Below, piece after piece: positions 43,987 to 52,534 of a stretch of 64,000 nucleotides of DNA. This DNA is from JAKVAV01 sp047632755 (GTDB taxonomy: Bacteria; Bacteroidota; Bacteroidia; Flavobacteriales_D; Cryomorphaceae): assembly GCA_047632755.1 (NCBI GenBank), contig JBLIDT010000013.1, positions 13,277 to 77,276 on the forward strand. Direction: 5' to 3'. The notes below the pieces were generated by a model, which had not been told where the DNA came from, ran no database searches, and worked only from the letters and a program-made list of their open reading frames with translations. Positions within the stretch are counted from its first letter, which is position 1. Each line of letters starts with the position of its first letter. Made by a program: the position numbers and the translations under genes.

Positions 43987-46787
43987 TCGGCGAGCGTTTG
44001 CTTCACTTCCACTTCTTCGTAAGCTTCGATGACATCGCCTTCCTGAATGTCGTTGAACTTGTTTACGTTCAAACCACATTCGTAGCCTTTAGTCACCTCT
44101 TTGACTTCATCCTTGAATCGCTTCAAGCTTCCCAGTTCTCCGCTGTATACCACAATACCGTCCCGAATTACGCGGATCAAATTGTGTCGACTCAGCTTTC
44201 CGTCGGTCACGAAACAACCTGCAACGGTACCAATTTTTGAGATTCTGAATGTTTCTCGAATTTCAGCGTTTCCAACGATCTTCTCTTCGATCTTAGCCGA
44301 GAGCATTCCCTCCATGGCATCCTTGATCTCCTCGATCGCGGCGTAGATAACAGAGTAGATTTTGATTTGTATCTCTTCTTTCTCTGCAATTCGTCTTGCT
44401 CCACTCGATGGACGTACTTGGAAACCAACGATAATTGCATCAGATGCAGTTGCCAAAAGAACGTCGCTTTCGGTAATCTGACCCACAGCTTTGTGAATCA
44501 CATTTACCTGAATTTTATCGGTAGAAAGTTTTTGTAGCGAATCGCTCAATGCTTCGACAGAACCATCCACGTCACCTTTGATGATCACATTAAGTTCCTT
44601 AAAGTCTCCTATCGCAATTCGACGACCAATTTCATCGAGAGTGATGTGCTTATGAGTACGAACACCTTGCTCACGCAATAATTGCTCGCGTCTTGTAGCA
44701 ATATTTCGCGCTTCACGTTCGTCTTCCATTACGTGGAATCGGTCACCCGCATTTGGGGCCCCGCTCAATCCAAGCATGGATACTGGAGCTGATGGTCCCG
44801 CTTCTTTGATGCTTAGGTATCGCTCGTTCATCATGGCCTTCACGCGTCCTGTGTATTGACCAGCCAAAACAACATCGCCAACTTTCATGGTTCCAGCTTC
44901 AATGAGCAAAGTGGTAACATAACCTCTACCCTTATCAAGCGTAGATTCAATTACAGTACCAATGGCTCTCTTATTAGGATTAGCCTTGAGATCCAAGAGT
45001 TCTGCTTCGAGGAGAACCTTGTCGAGAAGTTCGTCAATATTGGTTCCCTTCTTGGCTGATATGTCTTGACTTTGGTATTTACCACCCCAGTCTTCGACCA
45101 AAATATTCATCTGCGCCAGTTGTTCCTTGAGTTTCTCAGGGTTGGCATCTTGCTTATCAATCTTATTAAAAGCGAAAATCATTGGGATACCCGCAGCTTG
45201 TGCGTGATTAATGGCCTCTTTTGTTTGAGGCATCACGTCATCATCAGCAGCTATTACGATAATGGCCAAATCGGTAACCTGCGCTCCACGAGCACGCATG
45301 GCAGTAAACGCCTCGTGACCTGGAGTATCGAGGAATGTGATTTTCTTTCCTTCGCCTACTTCAACGCTGTAAGCTCCAATGTGCTGGGTAATTCCTCCCG
45401 CCTCACCAGCTATTACGTTTTCTTTACGAATATAATCCAGCAGGGAAGTCTTACCGTGATCTACGTGTCCCATAACGGTAACGATAGGAGCACGCGTTTC
45501 GAGATCTTCGGGTTTATCATCCTCCATCTCAATGGCCTCCTGAATATCGGCAGAGGTAAACTCAACATCGTAAGAAAATTCTTCGGCAATGATGGTCAAG
45601 GTTTCAGCATCGAGACGCTGATTGATCGAGGCCATGATTCCCAATGACATACAGGCTGAGATAACCTCGTTAGAACTTACATCCATCATCGAAGCCAAAT
45701 CGGCTACAGTCACGAACTCTGTAAGCTTTAGAAGTTTAGACTCTTCTTGCTCTTGTTGGAGTTTCTCTTCGGCACGCGTTCGATGCTCATCTCTCTTGAG
45801 CCTTCTGTTCTTAGCTCCTTTGTTCTTTCCAGATCCACCTTGCAGTTTGGCAAGTGTCTCTTTCAACTCTCTATCAATATCGGCTTGACTCACCTCACGG
45901 CGATCACCAGGTCTTTTGGGTTTTGCTTTGTTCGCAACGGGCTTGCTTACATCAACCTTATCGGGGCGCAGGCGCTTTCTCTTTCTTCTACCTTTTTGGG
46001 TATCCTTGTCAGGGTCAGTGCTGATAACTGGCTTTTTCTTCGGTCTTCTCTCTGGAAGATCGATCTTACCAATTACCGTTGGTGCGGTAAGCTTCTGGAC
46101 ATTGGTGCGAATGGTATTGTCTTCTTCCCTTTGTGCTTTTGCCTTTTTCTCTATTTCTGCTTTCTCAGCGGCTGTGAGCTCTACAGGCTTAACTTCTTCT
46201 AATACTACAGGAGGTGCAGCTTCTGCTTTCTCCTCTTTTGAATCTACGGCAACCTCAGCTACAGGCTCCTCTTTCTTATCTTCGACTTTAGCCTCATTTT
46301 CCTCGACTTTGGCCTCAACCTTTTCCTCGACTTTGGCTTCAGCCTTCTCTTCTACTTTGTCTTCTTTGCTAGGAAGCGCAACTTCTTGCTTTTTGTCCTT
46401 ATTCAGATCTATTTTACCAACCACTGAAACGCCAGGCTTCGCTTTTACCTCGGTCTTGAAAATATCATCAGTAGAGCCTTGCACATTTTTAATGAGCAAT
46501 TCTTCTTTGTCTTCTTCCCTTTCTTTGCGCTCTTCTTTCTCTCTCTCTAAGGTAACAGTCTCCTTATTGGCCGTGACCTTTCCAGCAGTTTTAGCTTTCT
46601 CCTTAAGCTGCTTTGAGTCTTGAAATTCATTCACTAGAATTTCATAGGCAGCAGGCTCAATTTTAGCATTGGGCTTGCTCTCTATTTGAAAACCTTTGTC
46701 CGCTAAAGTGTCAACAATGGTTTGAATTCCAACGTTAAATTCCTTGGCGGCTTTACTTAGTCGTACCGATGCTTTGCGTATTGGCAT
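43983..46787 (-). CDS. infB: Translation initiation factor IF-2
   Basis: A 934-residue GTPase that places initiator tRNA on the 30S subunit. The N-terminal IF2N-like segment is followed by a long, highly charged low-complexity linker (repeats of the type AKVEEKVEAKVEE at about 130-170, then basic RRKRKRLRPDK). The second IF2N domain precedes the GTPase, with GHVDHGKTSLL at about 440, DTPGHEAF, and NKIDK for nucleotide binding; the C-terminal domains follow to ANKFNDIQEGDVIE-like sequence. The length is usual for Bacteroidota. It is the third gene of rimP-nusA-infB. There is no terminator before the convergent SPOR gene, only overlapping stops. Confidence 0.97.
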   Translation of the reverse strand: MPIRKASVRLSKAAKEFNVGIQTIVDTLADKGFQIESKPNAKIEPAAYEILVNEFQDSKQLKEKAKTAGKVTANKETVTLEREKEERKEREEDKEELLIKNVQGSTDDIFKTEVKAKPGVSVVGKIDLNKDKKQEVALPSKEDKVEEKAEAKVEEKVEAKVEENEAKVEDKKEEPVAEVAVDSKEEKAEAAPPVVLEEVKPVELTAAEKAEIEKKAKAQREEDNTIRTNVQKLTAPTVIGKIDLPERRPKKKPVISTDPDKDTQKGRRKRKRLRPDKVDVSKPVANKAKPKRPGDRREVSQADIDRELKETLAKLQGGSGKNKGAKNRRLKRDEHRTRAEEKLQQEQEESKLLKLTEFVTVADLASMMDVSSNEVISACMSLGIMASINQRLDAETLTIIAEEFSYDVEFTSADIQEAIEMEDDKPEDLETRAPIVTVMGHVDHGKTSLLDYIRKENVIAGEAGGITQHIGAYSVEVGEGKKITFLDTPGHEAFTAMRARGAQVTDLAIIVIAADDDVMPQTKEAINHAQAAGIPMIFAFNKIDKQDANPEKLKEQLAQMNILVEDWGGKYQSQDISAKKGTNIDELLDKVLLEAELLDLKANPNKRAIGTVIESTLDKGRGYVTTLLIEAGTMKVGDVVLAGQYTGRVKAMMNERYLSIKEAGPSAPVSMLGLSGAPNAGDRFHVMEDEREARNIATRREQLLREQGVRTHKHITLDEIGRRIAIGDFKELNVIIKGDVDGSVEALSDSLQKLSTDKIQVNVIHKAVGQITESDVLLATASDAIIVGFQVRPSSGARRIAEKEEIQIKIYSVIYAAIEEIKDAMEGMLSAKIEEKIVGNAEIRETFRISKIGTVAGCFVTDGKLSRHNLIRVIRDGIVVYSGELGSLKRFKDEVKEVTKGYECGLNVNKFNDIQEGDVIEAYEEVEVKQTLAD

Positions 46788-46836
46788 ATAAAATTATCGG
46801 GGTTTCTGCGAAGTTAAAAAAAAGCGTTACTCCGCT

Positions 46837-48066
46837 CTAATCTAATTCTTCGCTCAAAATTTTCATTATTTCTTTGACGGTTTCTTCTTCCAGGTCAGAT
46901 CTCTTAACCAACTCCTCGGGAGCAAGATCCAGCACTGCTCTGGCAGTATCTAAACCAACCTTCTTCAATTCGTCGATGATCCAGCTGTCGATTTCATCTG
47001 CAAACTCTTCCAAATCTACATCTTCATCTTCTCCTTCAGAGTCGCGATAAACGTCAATTTCGAAACCTGTTAGCTTTCCAGCCAACTTAATATTATGACC
47101 TCCCTTACCAATGGCAAGTGAGACTTGATCAGGCTTTAAGAATACTTCCGCTTTCCGTCCATCTATTTTGATGCTAGTAATCTTGGCGGGGCTCAATGAA
47201 CGCTGAATGAGTAATTGATCATTCGCCGTGTAGTTGATCACATCGATATTCTCGTTTTTCAATTCACGAACAATACTGTGAATTCTAGAACCTTTCATAC
47301 CCACACAAGCTCCTACAGGATCAATGCGGTCATCGTAAGATTCAACGGCTACTTTGGCTCTTTCGCCAGGAACACGTACGATCTTCTTGATAGTAATCAA
47401 TCCATCAAAAACTTCAGGAACCTCCATTTCAAAGAGACGCTCCAAGAATTCAGGGGCAGTTCTCGATAAGATAACCACTGGATTGTTGTTGCGCATCTCA
47501 ACTTTGGCAACAACAGCTCTAACCGTGTCTCCTTTTTTGAAATAATCACTAGGAATTTGCTCCGACTTGGGTAAAATCAATTCATTTCCCTCATCATCAA
47601 GCAAAAGAATTTCTCGTTTCCAAACTTGGTAAACCTCTCCTGCTATGATTTCGCCGACTCTTGCGATGTACTTATTGTATAAGCTATCTTTTTCGAGTTC
47701 AATAATCTTTGAAACAAGATTTTGACGCATCGATAATATGGATCTTCTACCGAAGTGATCCAACTTGATTTCTTCCGTAGCTTCTTCACCTACCTCAAAA
47801 TCAGGTTCAATCTTTACGGCATGAGAAATAGCTATTTGTGCATTCTCATCCTCCACCTCACCGTCTTGAACGATCTCGCGATTACGCCAAATCTCCAAGT
47901 CACCCTCATCTGGGTTTATGATGATGTCGAAGTTATCATCCGTACCATGTTTCTTGATGAGCATATTTCGGAAGACATCTTCCAAAATGCGCATCATCGT
48001 TTCACGATCGATGTTTTTAAACTCTTTGAACTCGGTGAACGAGTCGAACAAATTTACATTGCTCAT
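46837..48066 (-). CDS. nusA: Transcription termination/antitermination factor NusA
   Basis: A 409-residue RNA polymerase-binding factor. The N-terminal domain (LFDSFTEFKEFKNIDRE) contacts the polymerase, the S1 domain is at about 130-200 (AGEVYQVWKREILLLDDEG), and two KH domains follow (VGACVGMKGSRIHSIVRELKNE and DQVSLAIGKGGHNIKLAGKLTG). The C-terminal part has a single short helix-hairpin-helix-like segment (LKKVGLDTARAVLDLAPEEL) and lacks the extra acidic repeats of the E. coli protein. It follows rimP by 6 bases. In E. coli this operon is autoregulated by NusA through its leader; the leader here also contains a hairpin (48562-48584). Confidence 0.97.
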   Translation of the reverse strand: MSNVNLFDSFTEFKEFKNIDRETMMRILEDVFRNMLIKKHGTDDNFDIIINPDEGDLEIWRNREIVQDGEVEDENAQIAISHAVKIEPDFEVGEEATEEIKLDHFGRRSILSMRQNLVSKIIELEKDSLYNKYIARVGEIIAGEVYQVWKREILLLDDEGNELILPKSEQIPSDYFKKGDTVRAVVAKVEMRNNNPVVILSRTAPEFLERLFEMEVPEVFDGLITIKKIVRVPGERAKVAVESYDDRIDPVGACVGMKGSRIHSIVRELKNENIDVINYTANDQLLIQRSLSPAKITSIKIDGRKAEVFLKPDQVSLAIGKGGHNIKLAGKLTGFEIDVYRDSEGEDEDVDLEEFADEIDSWIIDELKKVGLDTARAVLDLAPEELVKRSDLEEETVKEIMKILSEELD

Positions 48067-48072
48067 GTGCTG

Positions 48073-48540
48073 TTATTTGAAATTGATTTTGATTTTGGCC
48101 TGCTTTATTTCGGTGTAAGACAGATCCAATTCTTCTTCAATAAGTATTTTCTTCTTTTTCCCTGGTACCCGCTCTTTTCTTTTCGTTTGAAGCTTGATAC
48201 CTTTTTCGTCAGCAGCCATTAACTCCCCTTCCACTTCTATTCCTTCTGTTAGCCTTATCTCCAAGCTTCTTCCCACGTTTTTGATATACTGACGAGGGTC
48301 TCTCAAGGGTTTATCAATTCCTGGCGATGCCACCTGCAAAGAGAAATCTTCCTCTTCTCGATCTAGGTTGTGCTCAATTTGACGACTGATATCCACACAA
48401 TCTAGTATAGAAACGGGACCCATACTCTCAAGCTCTAGCTTGATAATATTGCCTGGCTTAATATCCAATTCTAGGATATAGTATTGCGTTCCCTCGATCT
48501 TCTCGGCTACTAAACTTCTTATGGTGTTCTCGGTAATCAC
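48073..48540 (-). CDS. rimP: Ribosome maturation factor RimP
   Basis: A 155-residue protein that assists late 30S subunit assembly. The N-terminal half contains GPVSILDCVDISRQIE and LQVASPGIDKPLRDPRQY, the characteristic motif of the family, and the C-terminal half is a small SH3-like barrel (EVEGELMAADEKGIKLQ, DLSYTEIKQAKIKINF). The start is a GTG at 48540. That GTG lies inside the last partial copy of a 10-base direct repeat (48532-48558). It is the first gene of rimP-nusA-infB. Confidence 0.94.
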   Translation of the reverse strand: MITENTIRSLVAEKIEGTQYYILELDIKPGNIIKLELESMGPVSILDCVDISRQIEHNLDREEEDFSLQVASPGIDKPLRDPRQYIKNVGRSLEIRLTEGIEVEGELMAADEKGIKLQTKRKERVPGKKKKILIEEELDLSYTEIKQAKIKINFK

Positions 48541-48558
48541 TTGTAATCGCTTGTAATC
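48532..48558 (-). repeat. Short direct repeat spanning the rimP start codon
   Basis: The minus strand reads two copies of GATTACAAG(C/T) (plus 48549-48558 and 48539-48548) and a third partial copy GATTACC (48532-48538) that overlaps the GTG start of rimP. Confidence 0.8.
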
Positions 48559-48561
48559 AAT

Positions 48562-48584
48562 AAAAAGAGGGGCTTCGGCCCCTC
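48562..48584 (-). terminator. Hairpin and U-tract between promoter and rimP start
   Basis: GAGGGGC and GCCCCTC form a 7-base GC-rich stem with a 4-base loop (48567-48584), followed on the minus strand by five T (48562-48566). It can terminate the YwqK-repeat gene ending at 48646, but it also lies downstream of a -7 element (48612-48619) and upstream of rimP, so it might act as an attenuator. Confidence 0.8.
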
Positions 48585-48611
48585 GATTTAGTTTCTTTTA
48601 TTTTGTGAATG

Positions 48612-48641
48612 CAAATGTAATGATTTTTCCTGAAAATCAAT
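48612..48641 (-). promoter_or_regulatory. Promoter for rimP-nusA-infB
   Basis: The minus strand has ATTG (48638-48641), 18 bases, then TACATTTG (48612-48619), an exact -7 match with a 3-of-4 match at -33. The transcript would run through the hairpin at 48567-48584 before reaching rimP. Confidence 0.55.
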
Positions 48642-48645
48642 GGTG

Positions 48646-50256
48646 CTATCGATTCATTCGGTTGTCTTCTACCACTCTGACTTTCCGACCGTTCTTGTAT
48701 TCTATCTTGGTAATCACATTGCCACGTGGCGAAAAGGATGTCGAGATGCCTTCTCGCTTCCCCTCTTCAAAATTCTCCTCCAGTTCAGGCTGCCCTCCCT
48801 GACGATGATAGATCACGGATTTGCCGTGTTGTTTCCCATTGCGGTATCCCGATTCTCTCATTTTTCCTCCTTCTGGGAAATAGTAAATCCATTTGCCGTC
48901 GGGCTTACCTTCTAGATAGGCGCCCTCTCTAATCGGTATGTTTTGCTCAGAGAATTCGGAATAGGGACCATTAAAGCTTCCATCCTTGTACCAAGCATTT
49001 TCCTCAAGCGTTCCATCTTCATGGTAATGTTTCCAATTGCCAACTTTCTCATCGCCTTGCCACGCCCCCTCATACATGGGCGATCCATTTGGAAACCACC
49101 CTTTCCACTTCCCAATCAACTTTCCCGACTCAAAACTTCCCTCATCTTTTGGGGAACCCGACTGGTACCAAGATTTCCATAAGCCCTCTTCAAGTCCGCT
49201 GACGTATGGGCCTTCTTGCAACATTTTTCCATTTTCAAACCAAGTGGTCCAGTTTCCATTTCGTTTGTTCTTTAGGAAATCACCTTTTCTCCACTCGCTT
49301 CCATTCGGATAGTAAAAGATCCATTCACCCGACTTCTCTCCCCTCTGCCATTCGCCTTCGTACTGAACTTGACCGTTGAAGTAATAATATATCCACTGGC
49401 CTTCTTGTAGCCCATCGACAAAATAACCCTTCATCTCCATGTAACCGCTATCGCGATAGAATTGCCACTCCCCTTCTTTCAGACCTATCTCGTACTGACC
49501 TGTAAGTGCAGCTTCACCATTCTCAAAATTTTCAATAAACAGTCCCTCGAGCGAATCCTCTTCAAAATGAGTCTCTTTCCAAAGATTGCCATTGGAAAAA
49601 TAGTACAACCATGTACCGTCCTTCTTGCTCTGATCGTAATATCCCTTGGTTCGTTTTTGTGCGTCGGGATACCAAGTAGTTGACTCACCAGTCATCCATC
49701 CTTTGGTATATGCCTCTTTACTCTTCCGCTCGCCATCCGAGTAGAATGTTTCCATAAATCCAGATCCATCTACAACGGCCGCCTCTCCATCAGATAGAAA
49801 GTAGCTTATAAGCTCGACACTGTCCTCTTTATGGACAAACTCAACCATATTCAAAATACTATCGGGGTACCAATACTTCCACTCTCCCATTTTCATTCCT
49901 TCCTTATAGTATCCCTTTTCTTTGGGGTTTCCGGAAGGGAAAAATGACTGCAGCAAACTATCTGGTCTATCCCAATCAAAGTATCCCTCAGTTTCCAATT
50001 GACCATTCTTATAGAACCTTTTCACGGGTCCATTGAGTCGACCTAAAAAGAAGTCAGACTGCTCCTTGATGGCGCCGTCGCTGTAGTAATATTTCCAAGT
50101 TCCATGTTCCAATCCTCGACGATAAAGTCCTTCGGAACGCTTCACTTTTTGATCCTTGTCCCAAAAATCGATGAAGGACTGATCTTGCGAAAAAACATCT
50201 TGCGTGCCCACAAGGAAGAGGACAACAATGGAGAAATAAGATAATTTAAAATTCAT
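48646..50256 (-). CDS. Secreted protein made of YwqK/MORN-type repeats
   Basis: From ATG 50256 the protein has 536 residues with signal peptide MNFKLSYFSIVVLFLVGTQDVFSQ; a start four codons earlier (50268) is less likely. Nearly the whole mature part consists of about 20 imperfect repeats of 22-24 residues of the type G.W.YYYPNG....G.Y..G...G, the YwqK or MORN-like repeat, for example GEWIFYYPNGSEWRKGDF and GKWKGWFPNGSPMYEGAW. Databases often label this an antitoxin, but no toxin gene is adjacent and that label is not supported here. Such repeats build a beta-sheet ribbon; a role in surface or periplasmic binding is possible. The ligand is unknown. Confidence 0.85.
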   Translation of the reverse strand: MNFKLSYFSIVVLFLVGTQDVFSQDQSFIDFWDKDQKVKRSEGLYRRGLEHGTWKYYYSDGAIKEQSDFFLGRLNGPVKRFYKNGQLETEGYFDWDRPDSLLQSFFPSGNPKEKGYYKEGMKMGEWKYWYPDSILNMVEFVHKEDSVELISYFLSDGEAAVVDGSGFMETFYSDGERKSKEAYTKGWMTGESTTWYPDAQKRTKGYYDQSKKDGTWLYYFSNGNLWKETHFEEDSLEGLFIENFENGEAALTGQYEIGLKEGEWQFYRDSGYMEMKGYFVDGLQEGQWIYYYFNGQVQYEGEWQRGEKSGEWIFYYPNGSEWRKGDFLKNKRNGNWTTWFENGKMLQEGPYVSGLEEGLWKSWYQSGSPKDEGSFESGKLIGKWKGWFPNGSPMYEGAWQGDEKVGNWKHYHEDGTLEENAWYKDGSFNGPYSEFSEQNIPIREGAYLEGKPDGKWIYYFPEGGKMRESGYRNGKQHGKSVIYHRQGGQPELEENFEEGKREGISTSFSPRGNVITKIEYKNGRKVRVVEDNRMNR

Positions 50257-50288
50257 TCCGGAATCCAAGTGTTTGAGTTTTTAAAGTT

Positions 50289-50356
50289 GGCCTTTCCCGC
50301 TAGGTAAAAAACCTGAAAGGCCTAAGACTTCTGCACATAACGTCGTTTGCAACGAC
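50289..50356. other. Two inverted repeats in the intergenic region 50257-50489
   Basis: GGCCTTTC (50289-50297 region) pairs with GAAAGGCC (50315-50322), with an inner AGGT/ACCT pair around a run of A, making a bulged hairpin. A second perfect inverted repeat, GTCGTT-TGC-AACGAC, is at 50342-50356. They lie between divergent genes in a 233-base gap and might be operators or RNA structures. No promoter consensus was found near them. Confidence 0.5.
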
Positions 50357-50489
50357 CAAAGAAGAGATTGAAAGCCTTGACATTGTAACGATTGAGATTC
50401 CAGTTTATTAAGCTTTGTTAACAGGAGAAATTAAACAAGCAATATGCCTCTATGTTAAATGAATCTTAAATCCATAAAAAAACAAATCC

Positions 50490-51494
50490 ATGATTAAAGA
50501 CCTGAGTAAATTCTCATTTTTTCTATTTTTAAGTTTAACATTAGTAATGACGTCTTGCGATGACGATGACGACGAAGATCCGCAGGTAAATCCACCATCA
50601 GGGCCAACACAGAACATTGCGGAATTGGCATTAGCCAGCCCACAGTTCAGCATCTTAGTAGAAGCTTTAACAGCCACTGGTTTGGTTGATGCAGTTGCCG
50701 CTGATGGCCCTATGACCGTATTTGCACCGAATAACGATGCATTCAACGCGTTTTTTGACCAAGCAGGATTGACCGACGACAATGATGACGGTAGTCGTGT
50801 TGACGAGGCTGTAGCAGCATTGGGTGCAGATGCAGTTTCTCAATTGTTATTGTACCATGTTATTGGCGCTGAAATACCTGCGGCGGCAGTAACGGTTCAA
50901 ACTTACGTTTCAACATCAAGCACGAGTTCGCCAGATAGTGACCCACTTTCGTTGTTAGCTGAGCCAGCAAACAATACTGTATGGGTAAATGGTGGATCTG
51001 GAAAAGGCGCTACAGTCGTAGCAGCAGACATTTTCGCTACAAATGGTGTGATACACGAAATCGATGGTGTTCTCGAATTACCTTCTGTTGTTGACCACGC
51101 TATTTTCAATTCTAATCTAAGCGCTTTGGTTGGAGCTATTGTAGCTACTGATCTTGTTGAGACTTTAGAAGGGTTTGACGCTATTACAGTGTTTGCTCCT
51201 TTAAACAGTGCGTTTGAGGCTATTCAATCAACTGTAGATGGACTTACCGTTGAACAACTTACTTCTGTTCTTACTTACCATGTTGTTGCCGCGCAAGTTC
51301 GTGCAGAAGACATCACTCCTGGTGCAGTTGCAACTGTGAATACTCAAGAAATCACAATCGCTATTCTAGCTGATGATGTTACAGTAACTGTAACCGACGT
51401 AAATGATGGTGTCTCTACAGTTGTATTGACTAATGTTCAGGGAACAAATGGAGTAGTGCATGTCATTGACGCTGTGCTTATTCCAGTTCTATAG
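50490..51494 (+). CDS. Lipoprotein with two fasciclin (FAS1) domains
   Basis: A 334-residue predicted lipoprotein. The signal ends in LVMTSC with the acylated Cys at 23, directly followed by six acidic residues (DDDDDE), which resembles the charged signal reported to send lipoproteins to the cell surface in Capnocytophaga and Flavobacterium. Two FAS1 domains follow at about 42-180 (PQFSILVEALTATGL, GPMTVFAPNNDAFNAF) and about 200-334 (LSALVGAIVATDLVETL, AITVFAPLNSAFEAI), each ending in the (V/I)IHxIDGVL-type strand (GVIHEIDGVL, GVVHVIDAVL). FAS1 domains mediate cell adhesion. A strong terminator follows. Confidence 0.93.
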   Translation: MIKDLSKFSFFLFLSLTLVMTSCDDDDDEDPQVNPPSGPTQNIAELALASPQFSILVEALTATGLVDAVAADGPMTVFAPNNDAFNAFFDQAGLTDDNDDGSRVDEAVAALGADAVSQLLLYHVIGAEIPAAAVTVQTYVSTSSTSSPDSDPLSLLAEPANNTVWVNGGSGKGATVVAADIFATNGVIHEIDGVLELPSVVDHAIFNSNLSALVGAIVATDLVETLEGFDAITVFAPLNSAFEAIQSTVDGLTVEQLTSVLTYHVVAAQVRAEDITPGAVATVNTQEITIAILADDVTVTVTDVNDGVSTVVLTNVQGTNGVVHVIDAVLIPVL

Positions 51495-51515
51495 ATTCTA
51501 TTTAATACCTAATTC

Positions 51516-51544
51516 AAAGGCCCGCCTAATCGCGGGCCTTTTTT
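51516..51544 (+). terminator. Terminator after the fasciclin gene
   Basis: AAAGGCCCGC (51516-51525) and GCGGGCCTTT (51532-51541) form a perfect 10-base stem with a 6-base loop, followed by T residues. Confidence 0.9.
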
Positions 51545-51631
51545 GTTTTTACCAAAAGATGCGTAAACCGATCGTTCGATAATACTTTTAAGTATCCTTA
51601 TAGGTTGATTGATTCGCTAGATTAGCTCCTT

Positions 51632-52534
51632 ATGAAAATCCTTATCTCAGGTGGAACGGGCCTTATTGGTTCTGCATTGACAAAACTGCTCGTCGCGAAC
51701 GGGCACGACGTCAGCCACCTATCCAGAAGTAAATCATCAGATAATAAAGTTGCGACGTTCGTTTGGAATCCTTCCAAAGGAGAGATGGACGATGTTGCCT
51801 TAGAAGGGGTTGAGGCAATTGTCCATCTGGCGGGAGCAGGCATAGCCGATGGTAAATGGACGGAGCAGCAAAAGAAAATCATCATAGATAGTCGAGTTGA
51901 ATCTGCCAATCTTCTTTACCAAAAGGCGAAAGAGCACAATCCACCACTAAAGGTATTCGTATCGGCCAGCGGAATCAGCTACTACGGATTGGACACAACG
52001 GAAAACATCTATTCTGAAAGCGATTCTCCCTCAAATGACTTTATCGGAAAATGCTGCGTGCTTTGGGAGGAAGCGGCCGACCAATTTTCTGAAATGAGCC
52101 GAGTGGTAAAACTGAGAACGGGGATCGTTCTTTCTAAAAATGGAGGTGCTCTGGAGAAAATCGCGCAGCCAATAAAATTCGGTTTTGGAGCACCGTTGGG
52201 CTCAGGAGATCAGTGGGTGCCGTACATCCACATCGATGATCTATGCGAAATGTATCTGGAAGCGATTGAAAAAGAAAACTACTCGGGAGTTTACAATGCA
52301 GTAAACGGAGACCATGTTACCAACGAAGATTTGACAAAGGAGACGGCCAAAGCTTTGAAAAAACCTTTGTGGATACCCAATGTTCCTTCATTCGCGCTTA
52401 AAGCCGTTTTCGGTGAAATGGGCCGATTGATTTTGGAAGGAAGTCGCGCTTCTGCCGAAAAGATAAAAACAGCAGGGTTTCATTTTCGGTACAGTACTCT
52501 TCGCGATGCCCTTAGCGCAATTTATAAGAGTTAA
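51632..52534 (+). CDS. TIGR01777-family NAD-dependent epimerase/dehydratase (YfcH-like)
   Basis: A 300-residue extended SDR protein. GGTGLIGSALTK at 8-19 is the nucleotide-binding glycine motif. The family hallmarks are HLAGAGIADGKWTEQQKK at about 70-87, ASGISYYG at about 111-118, LRTGIVLSKNGGAL at about 170-183, and DHVTNEDLTK. The C-terminal DUF1731-like segment (PSFALKAVFGEMG, LEGSRASAEK) is present. The substrate of this family is not firmly known; the E. coli member is a putative nucleoside-diphosphate-sugar epimerase. Its TAA stop shares TTAA with the stop of the convergent polyprenyl synthase gene. Confidence 0.9.
   Translation: MKILISGGTGLIGSALTKLLVANGHDVSHLSRSKSSDNKVATFVWNPSKGEMDDVALEGVEAIVHLAGAGIADGKWTEQQKKIIIDSRVESANLLYQKAKEHNPPLKVFVSASGISYYGLDTTENIYSESDSPSNDFIGKCCVLWEEAADQFSEMSRVVKLRTGIVLSKNGGALEKIAQPIKFGFGAPLGSGDQWVPYIHIDDLCEMYLEAIEKENYSGVYNAVNGDHVTNEDLTKETAKALKKPLWIPNVPSFALKAVFGEMGRLILEGSRASAEKIKTAGFHFRYSTLRDALSAIYKS

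Noticed and set aside
45916..46623. Plus-strand frame of 235 codons rich in Ser and Phe
   Set aside because: It is antisense to the charged linker of infB, whose Lys/Glu codons read as Ser/Phe/Leu on the other strand.
48646..50256. Toxin-antitoxin system suggested by YwqK-type annotation
   Set aside because: The gene product is a secreted repeat protein and no toxin gene is adjacent; the label of the family is misleading.
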